DNA of 64,000 bases, from positions 7,816,580 through 7,880,579 of the forward strand of contig NZ_AP025018.1 of assembly GCF_019977735.1 (NCBI RefSeq), written 5' to 3'. The position numbers and the translations under genes are program-made. This document shows, piece by piece, positions 29,181 to 37,434 of this stretch. Position 1 is the stretch's first letter. Each line of letters opens with the position of its first letter. This DNA is from Calothrix sp. PCC 7716. GTDB lineage: Bacteria > Cyanobacteriota > Cyanobacteriia > Cyanobacteriales > Nostocaceae. Below the pieces are notes generated by a model that searched no databases, had not been told where the DNA came from, and saw only the letters and a program-made list of their open reading frames with translations.

Positions 29181-30179
29181 TTAACATTTTGTTAAGTGTA
29201 TTAGAACCTCAGCTAGTGCTTGTACCATTGGACGAGTTGATAAATTATCTCCTCGCTTTAAACTATGGATGCTACCCGTGAGTAAAGGTGCTGTTTCCAA
29301 TAATTCGTTTGTTTGCTCTTGCCAACCATTAGCAAACAAAACTTCATCATTTACAGCATCTAACTGGCTGTGAATTTGTGCAATAATTTTTAATCCCAGA
29401 GATTGACAAAAATCTTCCCACTCAGCAAATTTATTTACATTCCCTGACAAAATAACTGCGTGGGTTGCTGGTTGCATAATTGTCTTGTTTTCATCTGTAA
29501 TTTTACCACCAACATCGATAATATTTATTAACTGGTTTGCACTTTTTACCCATTTTGCTGCTTCTAATGCAAATTCTGGGGTGATATCTGCTTTATTACT
29601 GGGTTTTATGTCTTCAGCAAGTGATTGATTATTTTCATAAGTTTCTTGATGCCAAGACCCTTCACCATCGGGACAAGCCGTTATTACATAGGGATAAGGG
29701 GCACCTAAGTTTGCTAAAATAGCTTTTTTCAAACCATCGCGTAAACACGATTTACCAGAACGGGGTGGTCCACACAAGACGACCTTAATAATATTGCGCT
29801 CTGCTTGCTTGTCTTCTGTTTCAATCACATCTCCAACTTGATATTTTGATGAACCATGAGAGATAGTAACTATATAGTTTTTATACCTTAACGTTCCAGT
29901 CGGTGTACTAATTTTAGTACCTAATTTCGGGTCAAAGACAGCAACTACTTGGTATAAATGAGCTAGTTGATGGGCAATAACGTAACTAACTGCAACTGAT
30001 TGGGCGCCGTAAATAAAAATACGCTCTCCTCCGGGAATTTCCTCAGAGTCAATCATTTGATTTAATACTTCTAGAGCATCTTTGACGATGCGGTCACCCT
30101 GTGCAGGAACGTTACGATTGAACCCTACGTGTAATACCTCACCCTTTAACGCCATTTGGTAGCTATGTATACTTTGCAT
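29181..30179 (-). CDS. csx3: Csx3 (Crn3-like) domain fused to P-loop ATPase
   Basis: A 332-residue protein. Residues 1-~115 match Csx3: LKGEVLHVGFNRNVPAQGDR, GGERIFIYGAQSVAVSYVIA and VAVFDPKLG. Csx3/Crn3 enzymes degrade cyclic tetra-adenylate and so switch signalling off. The rest is a P-loop ATPase with Walker A LCGPPRSGKSC and a Walker-B-like INIIDVGGK. Such Csx3-AAA fusions occur beside cyanobacterial type III systems. It lies 113 bp upstream of cas10 on the same strand, so it is probably co-transcribed. The metal/active-site His of Csx3 cannot be confirmed by eye. Confidence 0.82.
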   Translation of the reverse strand: MQSIHSYQMALKGEVLHVGFNRNVPAQGDRIVKDALEVLNQMIDSEEIPGGERIFIYGAQSVAVSYVIAHQLAHLYQVVAVFDPKLGTKISTPTGTLRYKNYIVTISHGSSKYQVGDVIETEDKQAERNIIKVVLCGPPRSGKSCLRDGLKKAILANLGAPYPYVITACPDGEGSWHQETYENNQSLAEDIKPSNKADITPEFALEAAKWVKSANQLINIIDVGGKITDENKTIMQPATHAVILSGNVNKFAEWEDFCQSLGLKIIAQIHSQLDAVNDEVLFANGWQEQTNELLETAPLLTGSIHSLKRGDNLSTRPMVQALAEVLIHLTKC

Positions 30180-30596
30180 TGCTTACGCCTCTAACAATAG
30201 ATATACTATGACATACGGGTGGAAGGCGCCTTTTCCAGTTGTAGTAAAGTATTATTTTTAAAGAATGGTATTTTATATGACATTGGATAATCAACCAGAT
30301 GTGGTATTAAATTTAGTGTGAAAGCAACGGCTGCCAAAATTGGACAAAAGTGTCAATCGATACAAGTCGTTTAATGAAAAAGTCGAGAGTCCTGAGAATG
30401 TAGAGTTACCGGACTTTTACCAACATATATTAGTGTCAAACTTAACCTATCCCAATAGTCTGCTGGCAATTCATTTGCATGTTTAAAACCTCTCCCAACC
30501 CCTCTTGTCGGAGATGTGAGCAAATGTACTCCCACTTTCCCTACGAGGAAAGAGGGTTGGAGCAATACTGCTCTGTTAAGAAATTTTCTCGAAATT
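30180..30596. other. Gap with dispersed repeat
   Basis: Upstream of csx3 lies its probable promoter (30180-30260). A repeat block at about 30395-30565 holds TTACCGGACTTTTACCAACA, ATTCATTTGCATGTTTAAAA and AACCTCTCCCAACCCCTCTT. A 64-codon minus frame across it has the composition of such repeats and is not called a gene. Confidence 0.5.
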
Positions 30597-30712
30597 GATC
30601 CCCCCTGACCTTAATAAGGGGGAAAATGAGTACTTTTAGCCCCCCAAATCATCGGGGGTTGGGGAGATTTTAGTTCTTACCCGAGCAGTATTGAGAGTAG
30701 GTAGACGCATTG
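30597..30712. repeat. GATCCCCCC-type repeat with ACCCGAGCAGTATTGA block
   Basis: GATCCCCCCTGACCTTAATA and GCCCCCCAAATCATCGGGGG are followed by ACCCGAGCAGTATTGAGAGT, matching parts of 17704-17846 in rearranged order. Probably a non-autonomous element. Confidence 0.7.
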
Positions 30713-30835
30713 GAAGTTTGAGTTAAGGAAATCATGAGTTTTAGAGGTACTTGTGAAAAATTACAAAGTAATGATGTTAGGTTCATCAGGCTCAGGAAAA
30801 TCAGACAAAATTTACATTAATTAGGAGCTAAAATA

Positions 30836-31249
30836 ATGTTGCGCTTAAAATCTTTACTCAAGACGACACTTGTAATGCCCACAATAGTTATGAGCATGAT
30901 TGCAGCTACTCATAAACCTGCAATTTCCGCTCAAGACTGTCCTTATAGTGTTTATAACTCTGCAAATAGTTATGCAAATAGCATTGTAACTAAAAACTGG
31001 TCTTTCTTATTACCGATGAATATGCGGACAATCGTTGAAGAGTGTACATACTTTGCTAACGAGAATGCATTTATCCTTTACATGAGAATTAATTGGCAGC
31101 ATCCTTGGGTGGAGAATAAACCTTATTCAGCAGTTGTCAGAGTGCAATCTACAAGTAACGGTAGTTGGACTTGGAGTGCCAAGGATGCTAATTCTAATTT
31201 ATGGGAGCATCTCGTAACTATAGGTATTATCAAAACCATTACTCAATAG
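30836..31249 (+). CDS. Small exported hypothetical protein
   Basis: A 137-residue protein with a signal peptide (LVMPTIVMSMIAATHKPAISA, cleavage near AISA-QD). The mature part has two cysteines (DCPYSVY, EECTYF) that could form a disulfide and Trp-rich strands (NWQHPWVENKPY, SNGSWTWSAKD). Not recognised. ATG 30836 has TTAGGAG eight bases upstream. It is the only plus-strand gene in this part of the island and has its own promoter region. Confidence 0.6.
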   Translation: MLRLKSLLKTTLVMPTIVMSMIAATHKPAISAQDCPYSVYNSANSYANSIVTKNWSFLLPMNMRTIVEECTYFANENAFILYMRINWQHPWVENKPYSAVVRVQSTSNGSWTWSAKDANSNLWEHLVTIGIIKTITQ

Positions 31250-31268
31250 TTAATAGTCAGCAGCGGTT

Positions 31269-31391
31269 AGGGACTTGCAAATAAAAAAATACCCAAAAAT
31301 TTCTTGTGGGGTGGGCATCCTTGCCCGCCCACAGTTTGAACGGTCAGGGATGCCCATTCCACATTCCGGGAGAATTAAATTTTTGGAAGTC
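31269..31391. mobile_element. MITE, inverted relative of the CRISPR-1 element
   Basis: Starts AGGGACTTGCAAATAAAAAA and holds TTTCTTGTGGGGTGGGCATC and GGGATGCCCATTCCACATTC; the far end (AAGTCTTT) is degenerate. It is the reverse of 21294-21420. Confidence 0.75.
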
Positions 31392-31412
31392 TTTGGAGGT
31401 TTGGAGAGGAGT

Positions 31413-32444
31413 CTATTTCAAGTAAATTCCACGTCTTAAAACTTCAATTCTTTTATAAATGGGTGGATGTGTATGTTTTAACCAGTGGAAAATAGTTATT
31501 TCTTCGTTCATCGCAACTCTAATCCATAAAGTAGCCATTTGCTCTTGATTTTGTTTAGGTGGTTGAAAAGGTAGACGGTCAAGAACGGCTAAAGCTGACG
31601 CCATATCATCAACACTAGTTAACCTAGCAGCAACTGCATCTGCATGATATTCGCGCCAGCGACTATGCCAGAAGGTTAATAAAGTAACTAGAAATTTTGT
31701 GATTATTGGCAACATCATTAAAATTATCCAAACTAATACACCAACAAAGAAAGCTGTTGCATGTTGCCAATTACCCATAATACCATAAATTAAACCTGCG
31801 ACTAACATTAACAAAGCTGCAAATCTTCCGAAGTACCATACAATCAGTTGCATTGGTTTAAAGAGTATTAACATTACACCATCTAAAGCTGCTGAAAGTA
31901 AGGTTTTTGCCATTGTATCTAAGTTAGCAATATGTCCTAGTTCGTGTGCCATTACAGCAGCGACTTGTTTCTGGTTTAGTTGTTTGATTAAACCGCTAGT
32001 CGCAACTACCAATGCATGAGAACGTGTGGCGCCTACCGCATAAGCATTAGGATTATCATCAGACCATTCAATGCCTACTAATGGAGTTTTGGGCAACCCT
32101 TCTGCTTGAGCTAGTTCTTTAACTGCCTTACCTAACCATATTTCAGTTTCAGAGTACAGGTCTTTTTCATGTATTAAAAGTGGGTTAATGATTCGGATTT
32201 TTCTTTGGTTAATACAAGTAGGAACAGCAGCAAAATATCTATAAGCAGTTGTAACTACCCAGTAAATACTAGGTACACCAATACATCCCAAGAAAAATAA
32301 ACCGATTATAAAATTTAAGGCGCCTTGCTGGAACAATAGCAATCCAAAATAGCTTGCGTATACTCCATAGCTAAAAACGGTTAAGCAAAACAATGTCATG
32401 ATTACAATTACAGCAAGGTTGCCTTTAGCGTTTCTAAATTTCAT
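31413..32444 (-). CDS. M48-family membrane metalloprotease (HtpX-like)
   Basis: A 343-residue inner-membrane zinc protease. Two N-terminal TM segments (VIVMTLFCLTVFSYGVYA; FIIGLFFLGCIGVPSIYWVV) are followed by PNAYAVGATRSHALVVATSG, the HExxH motif in AVMAHELGHIANLD, further TM segments, and the third zinc ligand in WREYHADAVAARL. HtpX-type proteases degrade damaged membrane proteins. ATG 32444 has AAGGAAT upstream. It lies downstream of the JAB-E1 gene across 300 bp of repeats, so an operon link to the ubiquitin-like genes is possible but unproven. Confidence 0.85.
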   Translation of the reverse strand: MKFRNAKGNLAVIVIMTLFCLTVFSYGVYASYFGLLLFQQGALNFIIGLFFLGCIGVPSIYWVVTTAYRYFAAVPTCINQRKIRIINPLLIHEKDLYSETEIWLGKAVKELAQAEGLPKTPLVGIEWSDDNPNAYAVGATRSHALVVATSGLIKQLNQKQVAAVMAHELGHIANLDTMAKTLLSAALDGVMLILFKPMQLIVWYFGRFAALLMLVAGLIYGIMGNWQHATAFFVGVLVWIILMMLPIITKFLVTLLTFWHSRWREYHADAVAARLTSVDDMASALAVLDRLPFQPPKQNQEQMATLWIRVAMNEEITIFHWLKHTHPPIYKRIEVLRRGIYLK

Positions 32445-32469
32445 GATTTATTCCTTATATCTTTGTTTT

Positions 32470-32672
32470 GATCCCCCCAACCCCCCTTAATAAGGGGGGC
32501 TAAGATTTGTTGAGATTTGGGGCTAAGATTTATCTAGATTTGGGGCTAAGATTTATCTAGATTTAGAACTAAGATTTATCTAGATTTGGGGCTAAGATTT
32601 ATCTAGATTTAGAACTAAGATTATTGTCCCTTTCTTGTTCCCCCCTTATTAAGGGGGGCTAGGGGGGATCAA
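32470..32672. repeat. Two GATCCCCCC hairpins flanking a 23-bp tandem repeat
   Basis: GATCCCCCCAACCCCCCTTA...AAGGGGGGC at 32470-32507 and CCCCCTTATTAAGGGGGGCT at 32642 onward bracket about five tandem copies of a 23-bp unit (AGATTTGGGGCTAAGATTTA plus TCT; some copies read AGAACT) at about 32512-32626. The unit is likely seeded from the hairpin edge (GGGGGGCTAAGATTTG). Confidence 0.85.
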
Positions 32673-32743
32673 AATCTTACAAAGCAAATCTACAATACTT
32701 GTATGTACACAGCGAGTAATTAGATTTGATATTTAAAAGCTGT

Positions 32744-34156
32744 CTACCAAATAACAGAATCTGAAGTTTCAAAATCTGAATTTTCGACAACACTCTCCAC
32801 ACTTTTCATCCCACAAAAATAACAATCATCAGTCAGCAAATACTCGGTATTAGTCTTACGCCAATCACTACCAGGAAAGTCATAAATCCAATCAATCCCG
32901 GAATCTACATTTAAAAAACCGCTTACCATCCCGTGAATTACACCAACACCAGTGCTGGCACAGATACTATTTAGCCAGAATACTGCCGGGTCATTCACAC
33001 CCTCTAAATAACCAGCACCTACAGCCATTTGATTAATTTGTTGAGGCGCCAATTCTAAGGCTGCGCGTTGTAGGTTTATAATATTACCGCACATTAAACA
33101 CCAACCACCCCCAAGAGGAGGAACGGTAACTCGACAATACATTTGCGGTGTATTGTTTGGTTTCACTTCTATGTGAGTTCCTAAACATACTAAAGGACGC
33201 ATGTATTGCAACGCTAATTCTTGAGCAGTTTTTCGAGAAAGGTGATTATCTGTTGCTACCACGATTAAATCGCAAGCTGCAATTTCTTGTTTGGCTGATT
33301 CACTTTCGATAGTAGTTGGTACGGTTTTGACACAGGAACCCTCATGGTAAATTTTTTTGATAAGGTGCTTGACATAATGCACTTTATGCCAATTTTGCTC
33401 TACCATTTCTTGGGTGGCGCCAACCATGCGATTCAGGTTAACTGCTTCTAATTTATCGGGGTCAATTAATACCCAATTTTTAACACCTAAACGTCCTAAT
33501 AACTCAGCGAAAATTGAGCCAATACCACCACAACCAATTAATCCAACTTTTAGCTGATTAAGAGCTTTTTGATTGGCAGACCCAAAGATTTGTTGACGAG
33601 CAAACATGAAATCTACATTGTTCATTATATTTTGAGTATCAGAGACTTCAAATAATGAATTACAGAAATTTACACGCTCAAACTCTCGTCCTTTTCTATC
33701 CCAAATCCGAAATTGACCAGATTGTAAATTTTCATCAAACACTCCTGAAATTAAACGAGGTTTTTTAGGAAAACTTGAGGCAATGAAGCGCGCGTATTCT
33801 GACTCATAGCGGTCATCAACATGAGAAAAGCCAGGTATACCTTGACCAGTATGAGTGTGAATGTGAACCACATCTAAACCTGGTTGCAGATGATTTTCTA
33901 GCAAATAGGAATGAAAATGCTGTTTTAATACCAATCCACTAGCAGATTGATGTTCGTAGCAGTCAGGAGTAGGAATAACCCAAGTTTGAGGGATATATCG
34001 GACTTTACGTTTTGAAACTTGATGGCGCCGACAAAATAAAAAACCAATTACTTCTTCATTTACTCTTCGACACTTAAGCATCGACTTACTAAACTCATTC
34101 CACATTTGTGAAGGCACATGCACAGATACATCTTGAAAATTTTTCATGTGTTTCAT
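32744..34156 (-). CDS. JAB deubiquitinase-E1 (ThiF) fusion
   Basis: A ~470-residue fusion. The N-terminal ~170 residues are a prokaryotic JAB/MPN isopeptidase domain: Glu in NEEVIGFLF, then VVHIHTHTGQGIPGFSHVDD, a JAMM-like H-x-H...S..D zinc site. The rest is an E1-like adenylating domain: VGLIGCGGIGSIFAELLG nucleotide loop, VLIDPDKLEAVNLNR, DLIVVATDNHLSRK, and paired zinc-binding CxxC motifs (WCLMCG, CYFCG). It should activate the Ubl of the operon and also process it or remove it. ATG 34156 (AGGTGAG upstream) is preferred; GTG 34165 and ATG 34147 are possible. Confidence 0.87.
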   Translation of the reverse strand: MKHMKNFQDVSVHVPSQMWNEFSKSMLKCRRVNEEVIGFLFCRRHQVSKRKVRYIPQTWVIPTPDCYEHQSASGLVLKQHFHSYLLENHLQPGLDVVHIHTHTGQGIPGFSHVDDRYESEYARFIASSFPKKPRLISGVFDENLQSGQFRIWDRKGREFERVNFCNSLFEVSDTQNIMNNVDFMFARQQIFGSANQKALNQLKVGLIGCGGIGSIFAELLGRLGVKNWVLIDPDKLEAVNLNRMVGATQEMVEQNWHKVHYVKHLIKKIYHEGSCVKTVPTTIESESAKQEIAACDLIVVATDNHLSRKTAQELALQYMRPLVCLGTHIEVKPNNTPQMYCRVTVPPLGGGWCLMCGNIINLQRAALELAPQQINQMAVGAGYLEGVNDPAVFWLNSICASTGVGVIHGMVSGFLNVDSGIDWIYDFPGSDWRKTNTEYLLTDDCYFCGMKSVESVVENSDFETSDSVIW

Positions 34157-34178
34157 CTTTCTCACCTATTAATCCTCT

Positions 34179-34260
34179 ACTCAGCACTCAGCACTCATCA
34201 CTCATCACTCAGCACTCAGCACTCAGCACTCATCACTCATCACTCTTTACTCATCACTAT
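34179..34260. repeat. Heptamer STRR array, CACTCAG/CACTCAT
   Basis: About eleven tandem heptamers between the E2-like and JAB-E1 genes. The last codons of the E2-like gene (NSDE and stop) lie in the array edge. Same family as 45414-45521, 50169-50288 and 63795-63861. Confidence 0.85.
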
Positions 34261-34732
34261 TAATTGCGTGACGCGCGGTTACAAACAAAGTCGCAAGATT
34301 ATGACCATTTTCCGCATTATTACTAGGTTTCCAAGAATTTAACCAAACATCGTGATTAAATCCTCCCCCCAACCCCACGCAATACCAATACCAACCTTCT
34401 TCACTCAAAAATGGGGCACCGTAATAGCTTTGTCGTGTAAAATGATGGTCTCCTTCTCCGACTGTATTCCACGGATAATTTAAATAGCAACCAATCGGAG
34501 GAAGTCGTGGATAATCTGGTGGTAACAAAAATAAAACATCTGTATTGGAAGATGTAAACTTTTGTGAAGACAAAGGCATTCCTTTAATCAGAATAGCAGT
34601 ATATTTTGTATCATCTACCGTCTTGCTGCCAACAATTATATTTTTAGCAACTTTCTCTAACAACTTAAGTTCCGATAAAATTCGCTGACTTGGTTTAAAA
34701 CCTGATTTTTCTTGGCTAATTGTAACTGCCAT
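34247..34732 (-). CDS. Prokaryotic E2-like (UBC-fold) protein
   Basis: A 161-residue protein resembling the Prok-E2_E group: LFLLPPDYPRLPPIGCYL corresponds to the UBC proline-rich strand, and GWYWYCVGLGGGFNHDVW holds the likely catalytic Cys in the W-rich C-terminal part. It would accept the activated Ubl from the E1 and pass it to a target. ATG 34732 is preceded by GAGAAGG at good spacing. It lies 51 bp downstream of the Ubl gene and upstream of the JAB-E1 gene, all minus strand. Confidence 0.8.
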   Translation of the reverse strand: MAVTISQEKSGFKPSQRILSELKLLEKVAKNIIVGSKTVDDTKYTAILIKGMPLSSQKFTSSNTDVLFLLPPDYPRLPPIGCYLNYPWNTVGEGDHHFTRQSYYGAPFLSEEGWYWYCVGLGGGFNHDVWLNSWKPSNNAENGHNLATLFVTARHAINSDE

Positions 34733-34783
34733 AATTTACCTTCTCAATTCAAAATTACAAAATTAGGAAAATCAAAAATCACA

Positions 34784-34981
34784 TTATCCTTTGACAATTT
34801 TTGGTACAGTCCAAACTTTTGAACCTTCTTTAAGTGCCTCATTATTTTTTAAAGGACGAGTACCATTAAAACCTTCTTCCATCACATCATCTTGCCCTAT
34901 TTCTGGTAACTTTTTTCTCAACTCTTCAACAGTGGCGCCTTGTGGTAAATCAACTAGTTTACCATTAACAACTGCTCTCAT
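34784..34981 (-). CDS. Ubiquitin-like protein with C-terminal Gly
   Basis: A 65-residue single beta-grasp domain (MRAVVNGKLVDLPQGATVEE first hairpin; GSKVWTVPKIVKG end). It resembles the multiubiquitin-family Ubls that accompany Prok-E2_E and JAB-E1 genes, but with one domain. It ends in a bare Lys-Gly, so the carboxyl Gly could be adenylated without prior trimming. ATG 34981 has GAGGAAA at good spacing. First gene of the conjugation operon. Confidence 0.8.
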   Translation of the reverse strand: MRAVVNGKLVDLPQGATVEELRKKLPEIGQDDVMEEGFNGTRPLKNNEALKEGSKVWTVPKIVKG

Positions 34982-35015
34982 TTAATTTCCTCACTTTGTT
35001 GAAATTATTACAAAT

Positions 35016-35097
35016 GAATTGTCATGCTAAGTGCAGCGAAGCATCTTAATAAGATTCTACTTGCAGGAAAAGCTTCGTTTTACACTTCACTAAGTTA
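35016..35097. repeat. REP element, GTCATGCT...GCGAAGCATCTT type
   Basis: GTCATGCTAAGTGCAGCGAA and GCATCTTAATAAGATTCTAC belong to a dispersed family also seen at 36167-36250 and 38751-38845 and, reduced, inside the RT-cas1 gene. It overlaps the last codons of the coiled-coil gene. Confidence 0.65.
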
Positions 35098-35443
35098 GTG
35101 CAATAACATTAGATAGTTTTGCGGCATTTTTGAGAGGTTGGTTATTGTCATATTTAGGTTGACTATTAATACCAAATATAATCCATAAACCTATCAAACC
35201 AAAGACACTACTTATCTTGAGAAAAAATAATTGTTTTGCTTGTCTCGATATTGTATCTTCCAAAAAAGCAACTTTTTGTTCAAGTTTGTGAAAAGATTGT
35301 ATGTAATCTTGCTTGCAAATATCACTAACTTGAGACTCTAAAGACTCACAGCGACTAGCAATTTCCTCAGTTTGATGTATCAGTAATTCAAACTGTCTAA
35401 CTTCTGCTTCCTGATTAACTAATTTGCCATTTAACGTCTTCAT
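35090..35443 (-). CDS. Coiled-coil protein with C-terminal membrane anchor
   Basis: A 117-residue hypothetical. Residues about 10-75 form heptad-rich helices (LVNQEAEVRQFELLIHQTEE; QSFHKLEQKVAFLEDTISRQ) and a TM segment follows (ISSVFGLIGLWIIFGI). ATG 35443 has AAGGAATC upstream; the longer frame from 35569 would overlap the upstream NYN gene. It is 55 bp downstream of the NYN gene on the same strand and may be co-transcribed. Function unknown. Confidence 0.55.
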   Translation of the reverse strand: MKTLNGKLVNQEAEVRQFELLIHQTEEIASRCESLESQVSDICKQDYIQSFHKLEQKVAFLEDTISRQAKQLFFLKISSVFGLIGLWIIFGINSQPKYDNNQPLKNAAKLSNVIALT

Positions 35444-35498
35444 GAATGATTCCTTTACTTTATTGTTCTCAAAGAAACCTTGTTTCAGTGCTGTTTCA

Positions 35499-36071
35499 TT
35501 AATCAAAGACACTAGCACTACCAATGCGATGATAATTTTGGCTAGTATCATGTTGGTCAAATTTATCAAACACCTCAGTTAAATCAACCACACTATTCGC
35601 CGAATTTTTTAATTCGCTTCCTAAAGATTGTTCTACTGAAGCAACCTCAACTCGAATTCCTCGTCTTCTTAACTTTTCTGCTAAATAAGCAAAATCAGAA
35701 TCTCCCGTTACCAAAACTACAATATCTGGTTTAATTTCTAAAGCTAACTCAACAGCATCGATTGCCATGACCACATCAACATTGTTCTCGTACTCATCTC
35801 CTTTAGCTTTACCTTCTTTAGTTACAACTAAAAAACCGTTACTCTTTGCCCAATAGACAAATTTCTCTTTGCTTTTTCGCTGTTCTTCAAATCTTTCTTT
35901 CGCAGGAGGCAACCCAACATAAATTACCATCTCAATTAACTCTCTCCCTTCTTTCGGGTCAGCTAAATAATCCCGCATTTTACGCCAATCGATTTTGCGG
36001 TTAAAATTTTGCGCTGCCATAAAAGCATTATCACAATCTGCTATAACCATGACTCGATGAAGATTCCTCAT
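35499..36071 (-). CDS. NYN-domain (LabA/DUF88-like) predicted RNase
   Basis: A 190-residue PIN-fold protein. The acidic site is visible: D in VMVIADCDNAF, D in ENNVDVVMAIDAVE, and DSD in VVLVTGDSDFAYLAEKLRRR, the diagnostic NYN/LabA motif. The closing GIRVEVASVE...ANSVVDLTEVFD also fits. NYN proteins are metal-dependent ribonucleases; LabA relatives in cyanobacteria affect clock output. Start is ATG 36071 or, seven codons in, ATG 36050; the GGAAGG upstream is unusually close to 36071. It is located between the ubiquitin-like operon and CRISPR array 2. Confidence 0.82.
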   Translation of the reverse strand: MRNLHRVMVIADCDNAFMAAQNFNRKIDWRKMRDYLADPKEGRELIEMVIYVGLPPAKERFEEQRKSKEKFVYWAKSNGFLVVTKEGKAKGDEYENNVDVVMAIDAVELALEIKPDIVVLVTGDSDFAYLAEKLRRRGIRVEVASVEQSLGSELKNSANSVVDLTEVFDKFDQHDTSQNYHRIGSASVFD

Positions 36072-36523
36072 ATCCTTCCACCATTTCTTTTGGGTTTGCT
36101 TTTTCTTATTTACTATTAAAACCTATGGGTGGAATATGCTCTTTCCATCAGAAACTTCATCTCTCCTGTCATGAGTCGCGAACGTTAACGCAGTTTTCCC
36201 GCAGGGTAGCATCTCCCATGTCATGCTGAGGAACGAAGCATCTCCCATGTCATAAGTCTTTAACGTAAACATAGTTTTCTGCTTTCTTACCGTCTTAAAT
36301 ATTTTAATTTTCTTTAAAAGTAAAGCTCTGACCAATTTTTTAGCATAAATAAAACATTTGAAGTAACTAAATATGCTGAAAAATTAGGTAGAGACAGAAT
36401 TAATCACATCTCTACCAAGAATTATGGGCGCCTCATAATTGTTCAGATATATGTAGCAGTTCTAAATCATTTGTCAAAAATCAGATTCCCGACTTTTTAA
36501 AAAAGCCGGGAATTTGGTATCGT
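36072..36523. other. 450-bp gap of REP sequences
   Basis: No gene is credible. GTCATGAGTCGCGAACGTTA and GTCATGCTGAGGAACGAAGC (REP family), with CATCTCCCATGTCAT twice, cover 36167-36250; a 70-codon minus frame there is repeat-derived. A hairpin ATTCCCGAC...GCCGGGAAT lies at 36485-36513, just outside array 2. Confidence 0.6.
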
Positions 36524-37212
36524 GATTTTCACAAATCAGATACGATTCTATCGGTAAGGTTGGTTGTTTTTCTTCTCCTAAGTCACTAGCTTAAGGTTTC
36601 CAACTAATCCGATTTAAACCTATCGGTAAGGCACCATGTTTAAAAAAACCACCCGCAAATCTAAGGTTTCCAACTAATCCGATTTAAACCTATCGGTAAG
36701 GAGGTAATCTTATGCCAATGCTGATGCTTACTGGTTGGTTTCCAACTAATCCGATTTAAACCTATCGGTAAGGTAGTCAACTAAACCTTTAGCTACTGAA
36801 GCGATTCGTTTCCAACTAATCCGATTTAAACCTATCGGTAAGGTAAAATGTCTAGCATAAGCTAGCCCATCATACGTAATGTTTCCAACTAATCCGATTT
36901 AAACCTATCGGTAAGGTTTTCTTTGATCATTCTATTTTACGAACTCGTACCATGAAAAGTTTCCAACTAATCCGATTTAAACCTATCGGTAAGGGCTTAA
37001 TGAGTGTTATCGGTCAGTTAAAGAAAAATTGTTTCCAACTAATCCGATTTAAACCTATCGGTAAGCATCAGCCTCTATCCTAGAGGTGAAGAGATTTCAT
37101 CTGGTTTCCAACTAATCCGATTTAAACCTATCGGTAAGGGGGATTGCTCTCGGATGGTTTTTGGTAACACAAAAAACGTTTCCAACTAATCCGATTTAAA
37201 CCTATCGGTAAG
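36524..37212 (-). CRISPR. CRISPR array 2: 9 repeats plus one decayed terminal repeat
   Basis: 35-bp repeats (plus strand GTTTCCAACTAATCCGATTT then AAACCTATCGGTAAG) start at 36596, 36666, 36738, 36808, 36881, 36959, 37031, 37104 and 37178; spacers are 35-43 bp. A worn copy (ATTCTATCGGTAAG end) precedes at about 36524-36558. The leader is on the right, so transcription runs leftward. The stem is CCGAT/ATCGG as in array 1 with a different loop (AGGTTTAA). The decayed left end marks the oldest part. Confidence 0.97.
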
Positions 37213-37434
37213 GGCTTCGTCTAGGAGGCTTTGCCCAGTAAGGGTTTCAGCCACCAAATCGACACACTCCTGAAAAACATTATATATGTTGTGCAAAATT
37301 GTACAAAACACATACTTCAAACCCTTACCCAGCAAGCAATCGACACACTCCAACGAAAGAATAGGCATTTGAGCGATTTGGGGGAGTGTGTAGATGACCA
37401 TGTTACAAAATCTCCTTAATAATGCTAAAACCCA
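37213..37434 (-). promoter_or_regulatory. CRISPR leader 2
   Basis: Very close to leader 1 across the whole length (GCCCAGTAAGGGTTTCAG, AATCGACACACTCCTG, AACATTATATATGTTGTG, GAGTGTGTAGATGACCATG). The strong match shows recent duplication or conversion. Confidence 0.85.

Noticed and set aside
30371-30565. 64-codon minus frame near csx3
   Set aside because: It is made of a dispersed intergenic repeat and has no RBS or recognisable domain.
36123-36335. 70-codon minus frame
   Set aside because: Composed of REP sequence (GTCATGCTGAGGAACGAAGC type) with no domain.
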